Of a stretch of DNA of 64,000 nt, positions 23,962-36,140 are shown in pieces. Position numbers and translations under genes: made by a program. Source of the stretch: Phoenix dactylifera (Eukaryota > Streptophyta > Magnoliopsida > Arecales > Arecaceae); NCBI RefSeq assembly GCF_009389715.1, contig NC_052404.1, positions 12,577,756-12,641,755 of the forward strand, written 5' to 3'. The notes beneath the pieces were generated by a model. That model was not told where the DNA came from, did no database searches, and saw only the letters and a program-made list of their open reading frames with translations. How positions within the stretch are numbered: the stretch's first letter is position 1; each line of letters starts with the position of its first letter.

Positions 23962-26740
23962 CATTGATTTTATAACTTTTATTAATTTTTATTTTTTTAT
24001 AAATAGACTCTAATTAAATATTTAAATAATTATAATTAGAGATACTTATTACTATTATTATATGTTACTGTATAAAATTATTTTGTTGAGATGGCTTCTT
24101 ACATTATCATACATAATTCTTTTGCGTTTCACGGATGCCCACGTCTGCGCTCTTTTAGGTATGGTCGGCTGAGTTACGTCGCCTGGACCCGACAACATAG
24201 GCCTGGCCGGCTGACATTTTTACATTTGAATGGTCCACTAACGCGCTGGGATCACCCTGGACTTCCCTTGAATAGATAGAACTGGTCACCAACTGGACGG
24301 CTGACGACTCTTTTTAAGGCCTGGTACTACGTTGGGCTGAAGGGTTCAAAAGATTCACAAGGTGCTGCTCATGTTTTAACCAGATGATTCACGGTAATAC
24401 CTAATACCTCCACGGTGCAGGTCTCGCTAAATTCAAAATTCAAGATTTAAACAAAATTTCATAAAAGAAGAAAGTGATTTCTTTGTTCGGAGAAAAAGAT
24501 ATGGTGAGCTTCACTTTACCTTGCCAACATTTGAGTTTGCTATCCACTTCAGCATGACTTTGCTTTGATCATAGAAAACTCTCCCCACAAGCATGCAAGC
24601 CATCTCAAAATGATATCATATATAAGCGATGGAATAAATTTAAATAATAGCATTCAAATTCTGCAATAAATAACAAAATTAAGAATCATACAAACTAAAT
24701 ATTCCAAAATCATGCATTAACTCTAAAAAAAAATATAGTCTAAATAAAAATGTCAAAATCTTATCTCTAATCACTCTCCTAAGATAAATCTCTGAGTCAA
24801 GCTAGTTCTTCGAATCTGTAAAAATAGTAAAAAATCGTATGATAAACTAGACAACCTAGTAAGTATGAACACTTTAACTAGATAAATCAAAAAATAACAT
24901 AATAATAATAATATAATAAAATTAAACATGCAAAATACATCGATTTAAAACCAAATCGATAAACTATCCAGTCATTTCAAATTTTAAATCTTATTCATAA
25001 ATTAATTTATTTTAAAATATCAAGTTCATCTCGATAGCCATGAACTATGACCGCATTTATACGCTATGGCTGAGCCAGAATATGAGCTCGATAATAATCA
25101 AAGTATCAATATATAATCCTCACTAGCAGAGTGTCGATATGCAAACGTATAATTTCTAGTGGCAGCGTGTCAATATACTAGCGCATAACCCTACTGACGA
25201 GGTATTGATACATAGTCTGACTACGAGTCCAAAACCGTTTCAAAGCAAAACTCTTTTTTTCAAAGCATATTCAGTGTTCCAAACCATAGGATATATAAAA
25301 TCATACGATATTGAAATCAATCGAACATAATTCATATTGAAACCAATACACTCAATTAAGAATCATACAATATTCTAAAAAATGCACATATAATAATAAA
25401 ATACTATACATCAAGTTTTTACTTCAAGAATAATTCGATTAAGAAAATATCTATAAATTGTTGATAAATTTAGAAAGAGAGTTACATTACTTACATTACG
25501 AATGCAATTCAATTTCAAGTCCAATTAATTTTGAAAGTCCCTCTCAGGGCCTAACATTGAAAAATTATATTTTTACTAAAATTTCAGCATAATTATTTCA
25601 AAATTAAAAATTCTAGAGTCCAACATCCTTATGGGACCGAACCAGTAGGAGTGTTCGACATCCTGGTCGGTTTGATCAAGTTGATTTCATCGGATCGTGC
25701 TCAGACTAAGGTACAGAGGGTTCAACAGATATCAAGAGTGACCAAATCTAACAATGTTTGGCGAAGGCCAGGGTGGGGGCTAGCACGCCGCCCAACGTCC
25801 CTGAATCAAGACCCTTCACCAAGATCGATCCAAAAAATCACAAAAAGCCGTACTTACGGGTCCAACAACCATATAGAGAGAAAGTCTAGATAGAGAGAAA
25901 AACAAAAGAGAGAATAAAAGAGATAAAGTGGGAAAGAGAGAGAGAAAATATAGCAGAAGATTAGAGAGAGAACTGAACACACACTCTCTATTATTTTTCC
26001 TTTTTTTTCCATTTCTCTCTTCTTTTGTTTGGAAAAATAGGGAAACTTCCCCCCACCCCTGTTTAGCACCAGAACCATAGTGTCGGAGACTTTGGTGGTG
26101 TTTGTCGGTCGGAGGACGGACGACTGGGCCACCATAAGCGGTGGCCTGTGGCGGAAGAATCAACCGAAAATGACCAAAATAGACTTTGGTTCAAATCTAA
26201 GAAAGATGGCTTCCGATGACCAAAACTCCAGCCATGGTCAGCAAGCATCACGGGAGGTCGAGGGAAGGCATTGGCGAGAAGTGCAGGTGGCTAAGATGGC
26301 CCAAAAAAAGGAAGAAGGGGTGGTATCCAAAAACAGAGAAAACAAGGCATTACTTTTTTTAGTCAAAATCCGATGATCACCTGCCAAAATTGAGATTCCC
26401 AAAGGTCACGAAAGAGGGAGAGAAGAGTTAGCTAGAGATTATCGGGTTCTTACCTGGCTTCTAGCAATGATTTGTAGCGACAATGGCATCGGTAGTGGTC
26501 GGCATTTGGGGAGAAAACAGAAAAATTTTGGCGACGACTTCTATCAAGGCCTCGGGCTCTCCGGCGTGATGGAAAAGGGATGAGGGGGAAGCACTAAATA
26601 CAGCCGAAGAAGGCCAGAATCTGCCCTGGGTCGAATTTCGTCCGATAGGATGAGGAGGAAGAACGAGAGTCTTCTTCCCTCTCCGCGCATGCCACGTGCA
26701 AACTTTTTTCTCTCTTTTGGGCCAAACACTTCTCAACTGT
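23962..26740 (-). repeat. Degenerate repeat debris, possibly old LTR material
   Basis: This is the continuation of the DNA that the Tat element entered. It is AT-rich, with a purine-rich GAGAGA tract around 25880-25975. The minus strand at about 24780-25240 has phrases (a TTACTAGGTTGTCTAG run and a series of TACTAGCG-like boxes) that remind me of chromovirus LTRs. I could not find paired ends or a target duplication, so the family is a guess. No host gene is visible. Confidence 0.3.
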
Positions 26741-26744
26741 GCTG

Positions 26745-27150
26745 GTCAAGTGGACTAGGCCCAGACTCTAGGGTGGTTGTTGTTGGTGGGTGCAAAATGT
26801 TTAATATTTTTATTCTTGGGACGGACCTAAGAGCAGCTTGGGCTAGTCTGTGTCAAGCCCAGCATGTTCTGTGGGCCAGCGCAGTCCTGCTCGAGAGCGA
26901 TCCGGCTACGGTAATCAATTGGATCCAAGGGTGCATCGGTGGTATGGGTGGCTACCACCCAATGCTTCGGAATATTTGAGCCATGGTAGGTGGAGCTATT
27001 ATCTTCTAGGCCAAGCATGTCTACAAGGAGGCTAATAGAGTCGCGGATTGAAGAGCCTCGTATATGGCTGACCACTTTGGAAGAGCTTTCTGGATTGGTA
27101 AATGGGAGCTGATTAGAGCGCTCCAAGATTTGTTATTTTTTTTGACTTTT
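26745..27150 (+). mobile_element. LINE fragment: RNase H domain, decayed
   Basis: The translated plus strand gives SRVVVVGGC, LRAAWASLCQAQHVL, LLESDPATVINWIQ and, after stop codons, AKHVYKEANR. This is the C-terminal RNase H of a plant L1-type LINE. The same blocks occur in better condition at 32.4-33.2 kb. The fragment lacks the N-terminal part of the domain and has in-frame stops near 26980 and just after it. It is an old, 5'-truncated copy. Confidence 0.78.
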
Positions 27151-28133
27151 TTGCATGTATTCATACTAAAAATGCACAAGCCATCCCTTGTAGCTAAAAA
27201 TAAAAAAATCATGCCCAGTTCACTAAAGGGCCGGGTATTATAAATAATGATTCACCAACTGATAAAACTGTTGGGCTACGTTCAAAGGCAACCACGCAAA
27301 GGAAGAAAAACTACCACATGAGAGGAGAAGAAACTAGTAGTCAAATCCCCTACCGAGCATTATTAATATGAACCTCCACAGCCAACAGAGTATAGTAAAG
27401 AATTGTGCAATTTGGAGACAGGCGAGGTGAAAACACACAAAAATTGAAATATAGTAACTATATATTCCATTCAAACATAAAACAACCAAATTATTTCTGG
27501 GATCGACAGTAGATCAAACACACGAAATTACTTGAATGCTCAATCTTATCCATATTCTAATTTTCTTGTTCTGTGTAGTACTACCGAACGCAAAGATTTT
27601 CTTTTCAAATCAAATAAGCAGCAGGCTGTGCATGCATTTTGTCTTGGTCATGTAGCAACAGTAATTAAGCAACGATTATGTCATTAAGGATTTTGCGTAC
27701 CGCTTCATGAACACCTAAGTAAAATTCCGGAAGGTTCAAAAAGAGTAAGCGCTTTGGTAAATGACCAACCAAAGTAAAATAGCTTGATCAGCAATAAAAC
27801 CACATGTAAAGATAACCTAAAAAAGAGCTTCATTTTAAAGTGAGAACCAAATCAAGAATACCAAGTGGCTATTGCAATCTTTAAGTGCTTTGTCTGCTCC
27901 TCTATGCTTCAGCGGCAAGAAAATCAGAGTTCATATGGACTCATCCTATGCTAAACTCATCTATCTTTTAGTTGAAAATTTTCATCTGAAAAAAGGAAAT
28001 GCACCTTCCAGAGTCCCCAGAATCATGCACAAGAAATTAGAAAAATGATCTACACATAGTTTGAGCTCTCTCCGTAAGCTGCCTGGGGCTAATCCGCTTT
28101 GCTGCTGTGTTTCTTTTTTTCGAAGGCAGTCAA
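27151..28133. other. Intergenic, including the probable 3' UTR of RABA2
   Basis: The part next to 28133 is likely the 3' untranslated sequence of the Rab gene on the minus strand. The remainder is AT-rich with nothing recognisable. Confidence 0.45.
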
Positions 28134-31100
28134 CTAAATGAAACAGCAAGCTTTCTTTGCATTTCCAGAGGAATCAGAAATATTGATGGTCATTCCTTGA
28201 TTGGGCGGTCCAGCTGTGCTTTCTGCCTCTTGAGCAGCAAGTGCCTTCCTGCTGATTATTTGATAAATCTCTGTCAAAATAGTCTGGAATGCCTTCTCAA
28301 TATTGTGCGCTTCCAATGCTGAAGTCTCAAGAAAGGATAGCCCCTCCCTCTCAGCCAATGCCTGGGCATCATCCTCTGAAACTGCTTGTAGATGCTTCAA
28401 GTCAGACTTGTTGCCGGCCATCATAATGACAATGTTGGAGTCTGCATGATCTCTAAGTTCGCGAAGCCACCTCTGGACATTGTCAAAAGTCTGCCTCTTT
28501 GTTATGTCATAGACTAGAAGTGCTCCCACTGCACCTCTGTAATATGCACTGGTGATGGCACGGTACCTCTCTTGACCAGCAGTGTCCCATATCTGTACCT
28601 TGACTGTCTTCCCTTCTATCTGTTTTTTTGTTTAGAAAAAAAGTTGCAGCATTAACAACAGAATTAATGTAGAAAAACTAGAGTCATAGTACAAGTGTTA
28701 TTCAATCACTATGACAGAGATGTAAAGACAATTTAAAATTTAGATTCATTCGGAATATCACCAATGGCACAAAAGGCAGCAAAACACAGTGACATCGAAT
28801 GATACAGAATCTATATAAAGAGGCATGCATAATGGCATTCCTTGGATAAAAAACATATCTAAAAAAAAACTTTTTATAAGTTCCAAATAAAGCCTTGATA
28901 CACTAGAAGAAAATCTCAAGAATGGTTATATATATATATAAATATATATGTATATATATATATTTTTTTTTTAAAAAGGTTTCCGGAATGCTGATTATAT
29001 TGAACTGATGCATCAATATATTCGAGGAGAATATGTCATAAAATCAGCAAGAGTGTTAGGGAGATTAAGCAAACAATTACTGCACAATGCTTCATCAATC
29101 TTGAATGCATTTCAAGCTTGACATGGTTGCATTTAATGCTATCTACACCCATCAGAATAACAGCTTCTTGGATGGAGCAACTAGCATTAGCAACATTAAC
29201 AAGCAAACAGCTGCACCTTAAACAACAGCAATACAGATCACAGTAACCGTTGTTTTAGTATGTTTAGAAATACATGATGGTAACAATTATAGGGTCAAGC
29301 TTTTCACAATGCCATGCAACAGTGGGTAGCCAACCCAACAGACACCAACTCCAGCTCACTCAGTACAGACCACCCAAGAAACTCGTGAGACAGAAATTTA
29401 GAACACAATCAAGCAGTAGAAGAGCAGTCAACCCAAAACTAACTATTAGTTGATTAATTAATCAGCAATACATACAAGATTAAAGCCAACTTGAAACAGC
29501 TGATGGATTAAAAGAGGGTGATAGATTTTCCTTTGCCTTAACCTCCTTTTATTTAAGACAATTCTGAGAACCATATTTGACCATGTCCCATACTTCTCAA
29601 TCAATGTCAGTATGTCCTCTCTTGACACAATTCCTGCAAGTGTTCTCATCTTTCACTTCCTCTCCCTATAGTTTCAGCACAGATCCACCTCGTGCTTCTC
29701 ATCTCTGCACACTTTGTATGGTTGGACTCTCCTCATTGAGCAACATTCCTTTTGTTAAGATTAATCTCAAGGTAAACTAACTCCAGAGCAATCAAATTTC
29801 CTAAGTATCCATGCAAGAATTATATCATTGCTATGACACCAATAATCTGCTATTAATGGAGACAAGTTTTGCAGTATATAGAATGCTAGAAACAATTAAA
29901 GAAAGCCAAGTGGACGACACTCTTGCCATTGCAGAGTATGAGGAGGGTTAGATATATGCAACCTTACCCCCGTGTGCGGAGAGGCTGTTTCTGTGTTAAA
30001 CCTGTAACCTCTAGATCATAGTGGAGCAATCTTATTGTTCCACGAAGGCTCACCCTCTAGAATATTAGAAACAATTCATATTAGTAAATAATTGGACCTA
30101 TTGCAATTCTAATGCAAGAGTTTTTTCTCAAAAAAAGGAAGAAAAATAAAGGGAGAAAACAAAAAAGAAGAAAGAAAGAAGAGAAAAAATAAGAATACAA
30201 ACGAAAAATTATAAAACAAGCTCCCCAAGTTAAACTACTAGTACAATCATTTAAGAAATTTAATTCACATTTGCAAACGTAGATGAAAATTCACATTTAT
30301 GTTGCATGCATGCATACATGGATGGACTATTATAATCATTTAAGAAATTTAATTCACATTTGGAAATGTAGAGAAAAATTCGCATTTATGAACATAAGCA
30401 TGCACACATACATGATTGATGGATGAATTATTTGATTGCAAAGCACTACTGGCCTGGAAATAAATGCTAGCAACTTCACAGATTTTAGTCAATCAGCATG
30501 CCCACAAGTCAATGATGCGTATTGCACCAAAAACAGGATGAAGAAACTGCTAATATCTAGCTTGGAATTATGTGGTAGTATTTGATCTCTACTTTTCTCT
30601 TGCTTTCAAAACAATAGTAAATTTAACCCATTTAAACATAAAAAGGGGAAAGTTAAGATTGGTGTATCTTAACATCCTATTCTTGTCCAGGTAATCATTT
30701 ATCTGCTCCAATCCATCCAAGATGGCATCAGTACAGAGGTAAATGAAATTCATTTCAATTTTTCTTTGAAATGAATCCCTTTTTTCTTTGGGGGGGGGGG
30801 GGGGGGGGGGGGGGGGTTGCGAATACAGTGCCTGGTTATTTTTGAATCTCTAGAAGGATGAGTAAACTTTCATAAAATTCTATATTGCATGCAAGAAGTT
30901 AATTAGGAAAAAGAAAAGGCAGGAGCGCTGTGTAGGAGTGTGATAATAATTTAGCCCAAAGTAGGAGGGGCGTAGTAATTTAGCCCAGAGTAAATGGCTT
31001 AACTTACTTTTTAGTCTGGAATAAGTTAAGTAGGATAAATGAGTTTAGAAGGCAAAAAATTATATACCAACTTTTCAGAAATACCCATTTTGCTCTTCTG

Positions 31101-31826
31101 GAAAGTAGTTAAAACTAAGTGCTCTATGAGTGTGTGGCTGAAAAAAAAGGGAGGAATAAGTGAGATAAATCATTTTTACTCCGCATCCAAATGCAGCCTC
31201 AGTATAGTGGGATTGCTAAATTTCTGAAAGGCAGATCGTAACCTTTGTTTTGCAGTTACTTCCTTATGCGGGTGCGGCTTTGGGTATTCTTTTTACATTC
31301 TTGAGATTGTAACGAACCCTGACATTGAGAAATATAATATTAGGGTTCTGAGAGCATATAACAAGGTCTATTCAACATCACTGACCACAATTCAAAGGGT
31401 TAAATTCCCTTTCCCCTTACATAGCACAAGTATAATACCGTGGCAGCAACATTCCTTAGATGTCATGAATCTACCGATCACAATTTACAAGCAGAGTACG
31501 TAATTGCGGATAAACCTTCGACCTCATATCAAGCAGAGGGCTGCAAGATTAAGCAGGACATATATCGTTTGATAGCAGATTCCTTCATTACAATAAACCC
31601 GAATATAAAGATAACGTACAGGACCCAGATCGGAGATACCGAGAGCTGGGGAACAGCTGACCTGAAGAGTCCTGGTGGCGAATTCGACGCCGATGGTGGA
31701 CTTAGAGTCCAAGCAAAACTCGTTTCTGGTGAATCTCGAGAGGATGTTCGACTTGCCAACGCCAGAATCACCGATCAGGACGATCTTGAAGAGGTAATCG
31801 TACTCGTGATCGACTCGGTGCCCCAT
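28134..31826 (-). CDS. RABA2: RABA2-type (Rab11-like) small GTPase, complete, two exons
   Basis: Exons are 31662-31826 and 28134-28619, giving 216 residues. The single intron of 3.04 kb falls after LQ in the effector strand, a position usual for plant RABA genes. RABA2 GTPases act at the trans-Golgi network in traffic to the plasma membrane and cell plate. G1 is GDSGVGKS (19-26). The switch I region is [11 protein letters not shown] (43-53). G3 is WDTAGQE (66-72), G4 NKSD (125-128) and G5 ETSAL (153-157). The hypervariable tail ends in KKACCFI, with a double cysteine as prenylation site. All catalytic residues are present. The start was chosen because [16 protein letters not shown] matches the family N-terminus. 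The subclass is assigned from remembered sequence resemblance; a Rab11-like identity is certain. Confidence 0.95.
28926..28974. repeat. TA microsatellite with T run in the RABA2 intron
   Basis: TA dinucleotides interrupted by a few bases are followed by a T run. It is simple sequence. Confidence 0.85.
30244..30415. repeat. Two-copy tandem repeat of about 90 bases in the RABA2 intron
   Basis: AATCATTTAAGAAATTTAAT begins both copies, and each ends in a GCATGCA/ACATACATG stretch. The copies differ at several sites, so the duplication is not recent. Confidence 0.8.
30790..30816 (+). repeat. Uninterrupted run of 27 G
   Basis: A perfect G homopolymer lies in the RABA2 intron. Runs this long are rare in plant DNA, and the exact length should be treated as uncertain. 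Confidence 0.9.
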
Positions 31827-32202
31827 CTCTGCCGCTGCTCCTCCCCCCTACCCTCCGATCTGAACAAAAGAAAGCCAGATATGAAACCGAAATTGAAGGA
31901 GAAGATTGGATCGAATAGGATCAGGATCAGATTGGAGAAGACCGTACCTGGCGTGAAATCCGAACGAAGGAACGCGGTGAAACCCGAGGATTCGATCGGT
32001 TTCCAGGGAGACGGGGAAATCGGAGAAAGGGCGGAAACAGAGAGGGGGAGAAGGAGAGAATAGGAGAGGGGCCGAGGAGCAAGAGTACTCCCAAAGGGTC
32101 AACGGCGAGAAACAGCAAACCGAGGAAAGGGCACTCGAAACGGCCCATCAAGCTTTCATGAGCACTGATTTGAGGTGATATCCCTCGTCATTAGTAATTT
32201 TA
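31827..32202 (-). promoter_or_regulatory. RABA2 5' leader and remaining proximal promoter
   Basis: A GA/CT-biased, moderately GC-rich leader lies directly upstream of the start codon. Only about 375 bases separate the ATG from the LINE remnant, so this is all the unique upstream sequence near the gene. Confidence 0.45.
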
Positions 32203-33171
32203 TGCTTGTTAAAAAAGGACCGCCTTCCGACGAGAGCTGTGCTGAGCCGACGTGGTCTGGGGATCCCTGCGGAGTGTGGGGCCTGCGGTGCGGATGAGTC
32301 AGTTGATCATGTACTATTTGGATGCTTGTGGGCGCGGCAGACATGGCAGTGGACGGGTATCCCAGAGGAGGTTTGGCGGGAGAGGAGACTGTTTTTGCAG
32401 ATGATACGTCAGTGGCTGACTAGTCCGCGGACATGTCAGGGGCCATCCGAGCGATTTGCACCGCCCACCAGATCTGGTTGGCAAGGAACGCTCGCACCTT
32501 TGGCAAGCGTCGGATGTCGCCGAGGTTTGTTGCGGAGTCCGCTCGAGCATTGGCGATGGAGTTCAGACCTGCCAGCCCTTCAGATACGACCTTGATAGCT
32601 CGGGACACCTGGGGTTCTTTCTCTGCTCAGGCAGCTCTTCGGACGGTGTTCTTCACCTGGGAGCCCCCACCCCCGAGTTTCCTCAAGGTCAATTTTGATG
32701 GCTCAGTACTGGACAGTGGTACACGAGGCGGTGCCGGCTTCGTCATACGAGACCCTCACTCTCGGGTAGTGGCAGCGGGCGGCTGCCGGCTTTTCGACAC
32801 ATCAGTGCCAGCGGCGGAGTTGCGAGCTGCCTGGGCCGGCCTCTGCCATGCGCGGCGGGTACTGCGGGCTAGCTCGATCATCTTGGAGGGCGACTCATCC
32901 ACTGTTATTGGGTGGATTCGGCGGGAGAGCATTGACCATCCTCTGATCCGGGATATTAGGATGATGATGAGGGACGTTGTGGCCTTTGAGGCCAAGCATG
33001 TATTCAGGGAGGCCAACGGAGCGGCCGACTGGGTTGCTGCATATGCAGCACACCATTCGGGATATGCCTTGTGGGCAGGAGAGCGGGAGTTGCCATTGGC
33101 ACTACGCGAGATTTTGTATTTTGATGTTCTTGGGTGTATTCGGACACGCGCTGTCTGAACAACCCGTTTCA

Positions 33172-33215
<44 letters not shown>
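32203..33215 (+). mobile_element. 5'-truncated L1-type LINE: zinc-binding RT tail, RNase H, poly(A)
   Basis: The left part encodes a zf-RVT-like segment (KKDRLPTRAVLSRRGL, CGACGADESVDHVLFGC). The right part, in a different frame, encodes an RNase H domain with VNFDGSV, GGAGFVIRD, AELRAAWAGL, LEGDSSTVIGWI and FREANGAADW. A frameshift near 32430-32450 separates the two. The element ends in a perfect A run of about 40 bases (33174-33214), the expected LINE 3' tail. The upstream endonuclease and polymerase are missing. I could not define a convincing target duplication. It lies head-to-head with RABA2. Confidence 0.88.
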
Positions 33216-33216
<1 letters not shown>

Positions 33217-35563
33217 TTCTATTCATTTATTTATGTATTTATTTATGTGCTTTAGGGGCGCCCGGATGTGCACGTTTATTTATTCATCATCTATAACGGA
33301 GGAAGGACGGACGGAAGGCTGAAAGCATAGCACGCAAGTGACGCAACCGGGTAACGAGCGATGTTCTGGAGGCACCAATACAATTTGTAACTTGTAATGG
33401 CTGTCCACGGCGCCACGTCGCAACGGTGCTTCTAAGTTGTGTGAGCTGTCAATGGATGGACCGTAGGATGTCAGAGCTGGACTCGATGTCGTTTTGCGGA
33501 TCTGGCCACTTGTTTCGTCTTCCTTCCGCGTCCCCCGCTGCTTCTCCAACCTGGCCACTAAAGGTCGGAAAGGGTCCTGACATGAATGGTTACGAACGAG
33601 TTTTTTTTTTTTTTTTTTTTTGAGGAAAAAAAAGTGACGCTACACCATTATTTTTTGCTCCTTTCCCAAAAATGAAATGTGATTGGTTTGATCTTTGTAT
33701 GCACGCATGTGATTCTTGCGGCAGTGCGCGCAATCACACGCAAGGTAGCGAGACATCAAGACCCGTTGCGCACGCCAATACTGATTCAGTTCTCACAAGG
33801 GAGAAAAGAGTAGAGACTCCGTACCATCGGAACTAGTTCTCTGTCTAATTGAAAGAACGAAGAACCAGACGAGTGCGTTGCAGTTTCTTAATCATAATTA
33901 GTAAAGATTAATTTTTTTTTTTCCATATCCAACCGATGCCACGGTGAATGTATAATTATTTTATATTGTTGAACTATATTTATACGAGGCTCCATTTTGA
34001 TGATCATTGGATTGAACCTTTATAATTCTAAATCATAATTTAAATTAATACAAGAAGAATTAGTCATAAGGGAATTGGATCTCCTTTTCTTATTAAGTTA
34101 ATAATCTAAGTTTTTTAAATTGTTTAGGGGGGAGAGGGAGAGAGAGAGAGAGAGAGGGAGAAATAGTGAGAGACAGAGAGGGAAAACCAAGATTTGCTAA
34201 GCAGCTAGATAATGCGGCTTCAATTTTAAGATAAAGAAAATAGTCCCAAAGCATGATATTGATCGGTTTGGACCAAGTTTAAGCTTGAATAAGCTCAGAC
34301 AAATGGCCGCACATCACCTTCCTTTGTGCTGAGGACACCATTTCCATCTCTGTTTACGCCATCGACCATCCTCCTCTGCCTCACTCATGGCATGCTTATA
34401 AAGCCTAGTTACCCTATGCTAACTCCTTCAATTCTATTGATGCTCCTACTTCCGCTCCTAAAGCTTTCTCACCACCAACCTTGTTGATCTTGTCCACTCC
34501 CTCTCTCGCCTCTTTAACCTTGATCTATAATTTTCAAACCTACACTCGGCCGAGGCTTCAAAAAAAGAAGTGGGCCTAGCATAGCCCGGCCCAATGTAAG
34601 ACCATGCTGCCTTTTTTGTTTGCATGGATCAGTATGCACATGGCCCCTGGTGAAATACAAACCAAAAGGTGTTTATAAGCTTAGATTAAAAAACTTCCCC
34701 TTCAATAATAAGTCTGGTACCTTATAACAGTATACACCAATTAAGCATCAGCTCCAAAAGAAAATCCAATTTCATCCATCTTAACTAGTCCCATTCATTA
34801 CCCGGCGATCAAATTAGCAAGTCCACTTTCGTATAATCTGCAATGCAGTTCATTACTCTGTGATTGTACCTTCGACTCATTCAAGCACCTACATCTTCAC
34901 GACATGTTTCAATTATGAAGAAAGAGGCACTAGTGACATCAAATAAACTAAACGCGTGCAATTGAAAACCCATAATTCCACCTCAAAGTGTCGTCCTAAA
35001 TGTAAAATAAAACACGAAAGATGATGATAACTCCGCAATAAAACTAGACTCTAACAAGAAACTGGTAAATTCTCAATCAGAAACATGTACCTTGGATTAA
35101 AACCATCAATTTTTTGTAGAGTGCTGAACTGGGCTGGGTTCGGGCCACAATTCAAGTTTTATTTTGGGCCTTGTGCAGGCTTGGGCTCGGGCTCGAACTG
35201 GGCTAATAATATACTCGAGTCCGGCCTAAAAATAAATGAGCGCCCAAATTCGTTCTATTTTTTTAATTTATTTTTTTCCCTCTTTTGATTTGCTTTGTTC
35301 AAAATTAAAAGGTAAAATAGTTCTTGGTCATACTTGGTTAACTTAATCCAGAAGGTAATAGAAGGGCTTATTTGTAATTAAGATTGATATTTTCTGGATT
35401 TATGTACAAATAAGGATAAAGTCATAAAGAGAGATATTTATGTGATTCGACCAAAAAAAAAAAAACACATGGCCAAGGATCCATTTCTTAAAGCCTACGG
35501 CCTGTCTTATAAATTAAACCCTGGAGAAGGGGGTTGCGTCTCCGGGAGGACTCTGGAGAAGGC
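33216..35563. other. Intergenic sequence between the LINE and RPN11
   Basis: It holds a T run (about 33600-33621), a GA microsatellite (about 34133-34162) and, near 35110-35230, GGGCTCGGGCTCGAACTGGG-type text that often belongs to old plant repeats. The last 50-100 bases are the RPN11 5' leader. No gene was recognised. Confidence 0.45.
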
Positions 35564-36100
35564 ATGGAGAGGCTGCATCGGATCTTCTCGGGGGCGGGAG
35601 GGATGGGGCACCCGCCGGCCGACTCCCCGCTGCTCGACACGTCCGAGCAGGTCTACATCTCCTCACTCGCCCTGCTCAAGATGCTCAAGCACGGTAATTA
35701 CCCCCCACCATTTTCCTTTCCGTCCATCACATCCAGGGTTTCCGTCCGATGATTCTGTTCCGTTGCTTCAATTTCTTTCAACGATCTTCTTTTGATACGA
35801 GCACGTATTCTCCCGATCTTGGAATTATCGATTAAATAGGGCGGGCTGGGGTACCGATGGAGGTGATGGGGCTGATGCTGGGGGAGTTCGTGGACGAGTA
35901 CACGGTCCGGGTGGTGGACGTGTTCGCGATGCCGCAGAGCGGGACCGGCGTCAGTGTCGAGGCCGTCGACCACGTCTTCCAGACCAACATGCTTGATATG
36001 CTCAAGCAGACCGGAAGGTCCTCAGATACTCTCTCTCTCGCTCTCTCACACACACATACATACATAGCACAGAGAGAGAGAGACACACGCACACATACGC

Positions 36101-36140
<40 letters not shown>

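Noticed and set aside
31440-32063. Plus-strand open frame of 207 codons
   Set aside because: It overlaps the RABA2 first exon and leader on the opposite strand and has no family resemblance.
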